From the IMG/VR virus record IMGVR_UViG_3300029787_000057, positions 1-56,332 of that record: DNA of 56,332 bases; one strand, given 5' to 3'. Source of the DNA: a virus. Position numbers and translations under genes: made by a program. Shown here piece by piece: positions 53,986-56,332 of this stretch. Position 1 is the first letter of the stretch, and each line of letters starts with the position of its first letter. The notes under the pieces are model-generated. The model was not told where the DNA came from. It did no database searches and saw nothing but the letters and a program-made list of their open reading frames with translations.

Positions 53986-55496
53986 TAATAATAGCTGGCC
54001 TTCTTTGGATAGAAAGGCTCTTCCTCTTCATCACTTTTCAACCTTAAAAACCCGCCTTGCCGGAATCTCAACAAGGCTTGAGTAGAGGAGTCCACAAGGT
54101 CATCGTGCTCTCCTGCCGGAAAAGCCGCGAACTCCTCTACCACTTCTTCTGCAAATCTTGTATTGGGTCTCCACACATTACCAGATGCGAATAGATCCGC
54201 AACAGCGTTAACCCTAGCTATTTTGTCATTTCCCCTTGATGGGGTGTATTCCGAAACAGGTATCCCCATAGCTCTAAGCTCAAATATCAGGGGTGTGCCA
54301 GCAGCCTTCGCTTCAACTATGCAAGCGTCTGGCTCCCAGTAATCATAGTATTCCTGTGCTTTTCTTTTTAGTTCTGGAAACTCTAATCTTTCCTTGAGCG
54401 CATCTAAAAGAATAATATTTGCTTGCGTAAGCCCATCATCATCGGGTATATAAAATACCCCCCATGTGGTGCAAGCGGAATAGTCTGAGCGTTGTGTTTT
54501 TAAAAACGCCGTATCCCAAGACTGTATAACGAACTCACAAGGGGGTGGCGTGTCTTGTTCCCACTCCTTCCACCACTCCCTTTTCACCAGCGCACCCTCT
54601 TCTGACGTAGGGTTCTGCTGGTACTGGGCGTTCCATTTGGGAGCTGGCAGTTCGTTTCTCAACGATTCAAGTTCATCTAAAGGCCAGAACTCAGGCCATA
54701 GAGACTTACCTGACGGCATGATGGCTGGAAATTCAATCAACTCCCATTCATCGGTGCCAGACCGTTGAATAGATGATTTAATGATCTGTCCAGTCAAATC
54801 ACGTTTGTGCCATCGAGTCATTACCACGATGATCGCCCCTCCCGGCTGAAGCCGTTGACGAGGCCCAGAAGTATACCATTCGTAAACTCTATCAAAGACG
54901 GATGGATCGGCACTCTGACCTTCCTGTTCGGAATGCGGATCATCAATGATCAGCAAGTCAGCACCTTTACCAGTAACAGCTCCCCCCACGCCTATAGCGA
55001 AGTATTCACCGCCCTGATTAGTACTCCAGCGTCCGGCAGCTTTTGAATCAGATCGCAAAGCCACGGATGGAAATATATTCTTGAAATCACCACTATCTAC
55101 GAGGTTACGAACTTTCCTACCAAAGCCAACCGACAACTCGGCAGTGTGGGCTGTTTGGATAATCTTCTTCTCTGGGTATTTACCCAAGAACCAAGAAGGG
55201 AGCAGAAAGGATGCAAACTCAGATTTGGTATGTCTCGGTGGCATATTTATGATTAGCCGCTTCAACTCACCATCGGCTACACGCTGAAACGCATTAGCCA
55301 TGATCTTATGGTGCCTACCCTCTATAAAAGCGGGCCACACAGATTTAACAAACCCCATGAAAGTCTCGACAGACCTCTCACGCTTCTCCGCTGATTCATA
55401 TTGCTCCAGCAGATCAAGGATCTCCCTCTGCTCCTCTAACGGGAGAGATGGAAGATTCTTTAAAAGATCAGGATCTATTTTATCTGAAAGACTCAT
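53985..55496 (-). CDS. terL: Terminase large subunit
   Basis: The 503-aa product has both motor parts. The ATPase has INMPPRHTKSEFASFLLPSW (Walker A-like) and DLLIIDDPHSEQEG (Walker B, Asp/Asp). The RNase H-like nuclease domain has QSWDTAFLKTQRSDYSACTT (first Asp) and AGEHDDLVDSSTQALLRFRQ (last acidic pair), with DACIVEAKAAGTPLIFELRA between. It pumps DNA through the portal and cuts concatemers. The upstream region holds an operator array. Confidence 0.92.
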   Translation of the reverse strand: MSLSDKIDPDLLKNLPSLPLEEQREILDLLEQYESAEKRERSVETFMGFVKSVWPAFIEGRHHKIMANAFQRVADGELKRLIINMPPRHTKSEFASFLLPSWFLGKYPEKKIIQTAHTAELSVGFGRKVRNLVDSGDFKNIFPSVALRSDSKAAGRWSTNQGGEYFAIGVGGAVTGKGADLLIIDDPHSEQEGQSADPSVFDRVYEWYTSGPRQRLQPGGAIIVVMTRWHKRDLTGQIIKSSIQRSGTDEWELIEFPAIMPSGKSLWPEFWPLDELESLRNELPAPKWNAQYQQNPTSEEGALVKREWWKEWEQDTPPPCEFVIQSWDTAFLKTQRSDYSACTTWGVFYIPDDDGLTQANIILLDALKERLEFPELKRKAQEYYDYWEPDACIVEAKAAGTPLIFELRAMGIPVSEYTPSRGNDKIARVNAVADLFASGNVWRPNTRFAEEVVEEFAAFPAGEHDDLVDSSTQALLRFRQGGFLRLKSDEEEEPFYPKKASYY

Positions 55497-55505
55497 AAGA
55501 TCTCA

Positions 55506-55668
55506 TAGAACAATCCTAGTATAGAACATTCTAGCTTAGGATAATCACAAGATGCCCGTCATCCAAAGGGCATCTAGAAAGTCATCAACTGGAGTGTTCT
55601 CAATGAGAATGTTCTCTAGTCAACTTTAGTGATTTTACCATACTGAGGGTCTTGACAATGTATGTCAA
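55506..55668 (-). promoter_or_regulatory. terL promoter region with operator sites
   Basis: Sites resembling the helicase operators: TAGAACAATCCT (55506-55517), TAGAACATTCTA (55522-55533, perfect), TGGAGTGTTCTC (55590-55601) and GAGAATGTTCTC (55605-55616, reverse of GAGAACATTCTC). Just upstream on the minus strand is the 17-bp inverted repeat TTGACA-N5-TGTCAA (55652-55668), whose left arm is a consensus -35 box. A matching -10 is not obvious. The arrangement suggests terL is under the same control as the helicase. Confidence 0.6.
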
Positions 55669-55959
55669 ATTTTTTTAGAAATTTTTTTTGGGGGTAGGAT
55701 TCCTAGGGCAATTCCCTAGAAAAAAAGGGGTGGGTTGTGGGTTGTTAGGTGGTTAGTTAGAAAAAATAGTGATTTTTTGAGCGTTTTACTATGTATATGT
55801 TTATATGTACGCCGTGCGTGTACAGGGGGGTGGGGGTCATCTGATCTACTATCATTCTTCCCAACAGTTTTACTTAGGAGCACCCCAACAGATTTACTTA
55901 GCTGCAACTAACACACAACTATAGGCGCACAACCAACAACTAATTTTAGGTGCATAGAT
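55669..55959. other. Non-coding region between terS and terL (possible packaging or replication site)
   Basis: No ORF with coding character. T-runs and G-runs are adjacent (for example a T8G5 stretch near 55682), the inverted repeat CTAGGG/CCCTAG is at 55703-55719, and two direct repeats occur: CCAACAGTTTTACTTAGGAG (55861-55880) and CCAACAGATTTACTTAGCTG (55885-55904), 24 bp apart. Such AT/GC-skewed repeat regions near terS are candidates for a pac/cos site or an origin; neither is proven. Confidence 0.4.
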
Positions 55960-56332
55960 TTAGTGAAGCTCTTTCTGATCGTCTTCTAATAAGTTTGCTA
56001 TTCGTTGCTCGATCTCTGCGCTGATCTGATCAGTTGATTTCTGCTCACTCGTTTCCAGCTTGTCAGTAAATAGCGCAATCGTTTTTCCTAAAAGATTAGC
56101 CGCTTGTAACTGAGCCGGTGAAGGTTCTTGTCCAGTCGTGGGATCCACATTCGTTTCTAGCCATGCTCTTAGCTTACTCGTTACCCGTTCCTTATCGCTC
56201 ACACTAGAGCGTATCAACGCATCCTCTCGCGCCTTAATCAAGACAGCCACCCTTGCGGATATCTGAGGGTCACTCATTAGCCTAGACCCTTCCTGTTGTG
56301 CTGTCTCCGCTTTACCCTCACTGTTGTATGCC
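55960..56332 (-). CDS. terS: Terminase small subunit, C-terminal part (gene split by window edge)
   Basis: The minus-strand frame runs in from the right edge and continues through MSDPQISARVAVLIKAREDA (an internal Met at 56277, not the true start). A helical body follows (KERVTSKLRAWLETNVDPTT, SPAQLQAANLLGKTIALFTD), with an acidic C-terminus (ANLLEDDQKELH). The residues just inside the edge, up to GKAETAQQEGSRLM, match the left-end fragment exactly. Oligomerisation and TerL contact normally lie in this half. Confidence 0.8.
   Translation of the reverse strand, partial: AYNSEGKAETAQQEGSRLMSDPQISARVAVLIKAREDALIRSSVSDKERVTSKLRAWLETNVDPTTGQEPSPAQLQAANLLGKTIALFTDKLETSEQKSTDQISAEIEQRIANLLEDDQKELH
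56274..56332. repeat. Terminal overlap with positions 1-59
   Basis: Aligned without gaps to 1-59, 52 of 59 bases match. The right 30 are identical (30-59 and 56303-56332). Differences are at positions 1, 5, 8, 11, 14, 17 and 29; the last six are third codon positions of terS and silent. This joins the ends into a circle of about 56.27 kb. Confidence 0.85.

Noticed and set aside
55681-55745. Intrinsic terminator at the CTAGGG/CCCTAG inverted repeat
   Set aside because: The run of T lies on the wrong side of the stem for the minus-strand transcripts that cross it.
1-56332. CRISPR array, tRNA genes, integrase or attachment sites
   Set aside because: Looked for by eye; no regular repeat-spacer array, no tRNA cloverleaf with a T-loop consensus and no tyrosine or serine recombinase motif were found. 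Weak tRNAs could be missed without a scan.

Overview
The window is a nearly complete circular genome of an uncultured, apparently lytic tailed phage of about 56.3 kb. It has a P22-like head and short-tail (podovirus-type) gene set of the kind seen in marine metagenomes. The two ends overlap by 59 bases inside the small terminase gene: its N-terminus is read off the left edge (166 to 1, minus) and its C-terminus off the right edge (56332 to 55960, minus). The overlap is not identical. Six of the seven differences are silent third-codon-position changes, so the two ends probably come from two co-occurring strains. No integrase, DNA polymerase, RNA polymerase, tRNA or CRISPR array was seen. The host cannot be named from the sequence.

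Layout. (1) 169-9285, plus strand: about 25 small, tightly coupled early genes, most with the same start cassette (GGAGAAC, then 6-9 bases, then ATG). Recognisable products are an ArdC-like antirestriction protein, a PP-loop/PAPS-reductase-like enzyme, a papain-like cysteine peptidase and a Mom-like DNA-modification protein. (2) 9404-12274, minus: primase-helicase, RusA-like resolvase and two unknowns, with a four-site operator array in front of the helicase. (3) 12319-17320, plus: recombination and DNA-metabolism genes (PD-(D/E)XK exonuclease, GIY-YIG protein, ERF annealing protein, SSB-like protein, NinB-like protein, HNH protein, endonuclease-like protein). (4) 17552 up to the right edge and on to 166 at the left, minus: one late block. 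In transcription order it holds terS, terL, portal, scaffold, capsid, connectors, basic small proteins, two repeat-rich fibre proteins, a 2OG oxygenase, small membrane genes, a lysis group (holin, lysozyme, nuclease), a gp10-like tail protein and very large internal (ejection) proteins.

The most unusual content is RNA. Two hammerhead self-cleaving ribozymes with complete cores lie on the plus strand: a type III at 960-1017, directly before the ardC ribosome-binding site, and a textbook type I at 3160-3215, starting on the base after the PP-loop gene stop codon. Cleavage at both would cut out a defined 2,242-nt four-gene message (968-3209). It would also release the roughly 310-nt leader (about 657-967). 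That leader contains three diverged copies of one hairpin: the loop AGCARCACTG is kept, the stem sequences change in compensating ways, and each copy lies exactly 19 nt after a TGAAGT element. To my knowledge neither the leader RNA nor this ribozyme-flanked antirestriction message has been described.

A second unusual feature is a shared operator. Four 12-bp inverted-repeat sites (consensus close to GAGAACATTCTC) lie upstream of the helicase gene, and four more or less matching sites lie upstream of terL. This suggests one regulator controls both the replication and packaging promoters.
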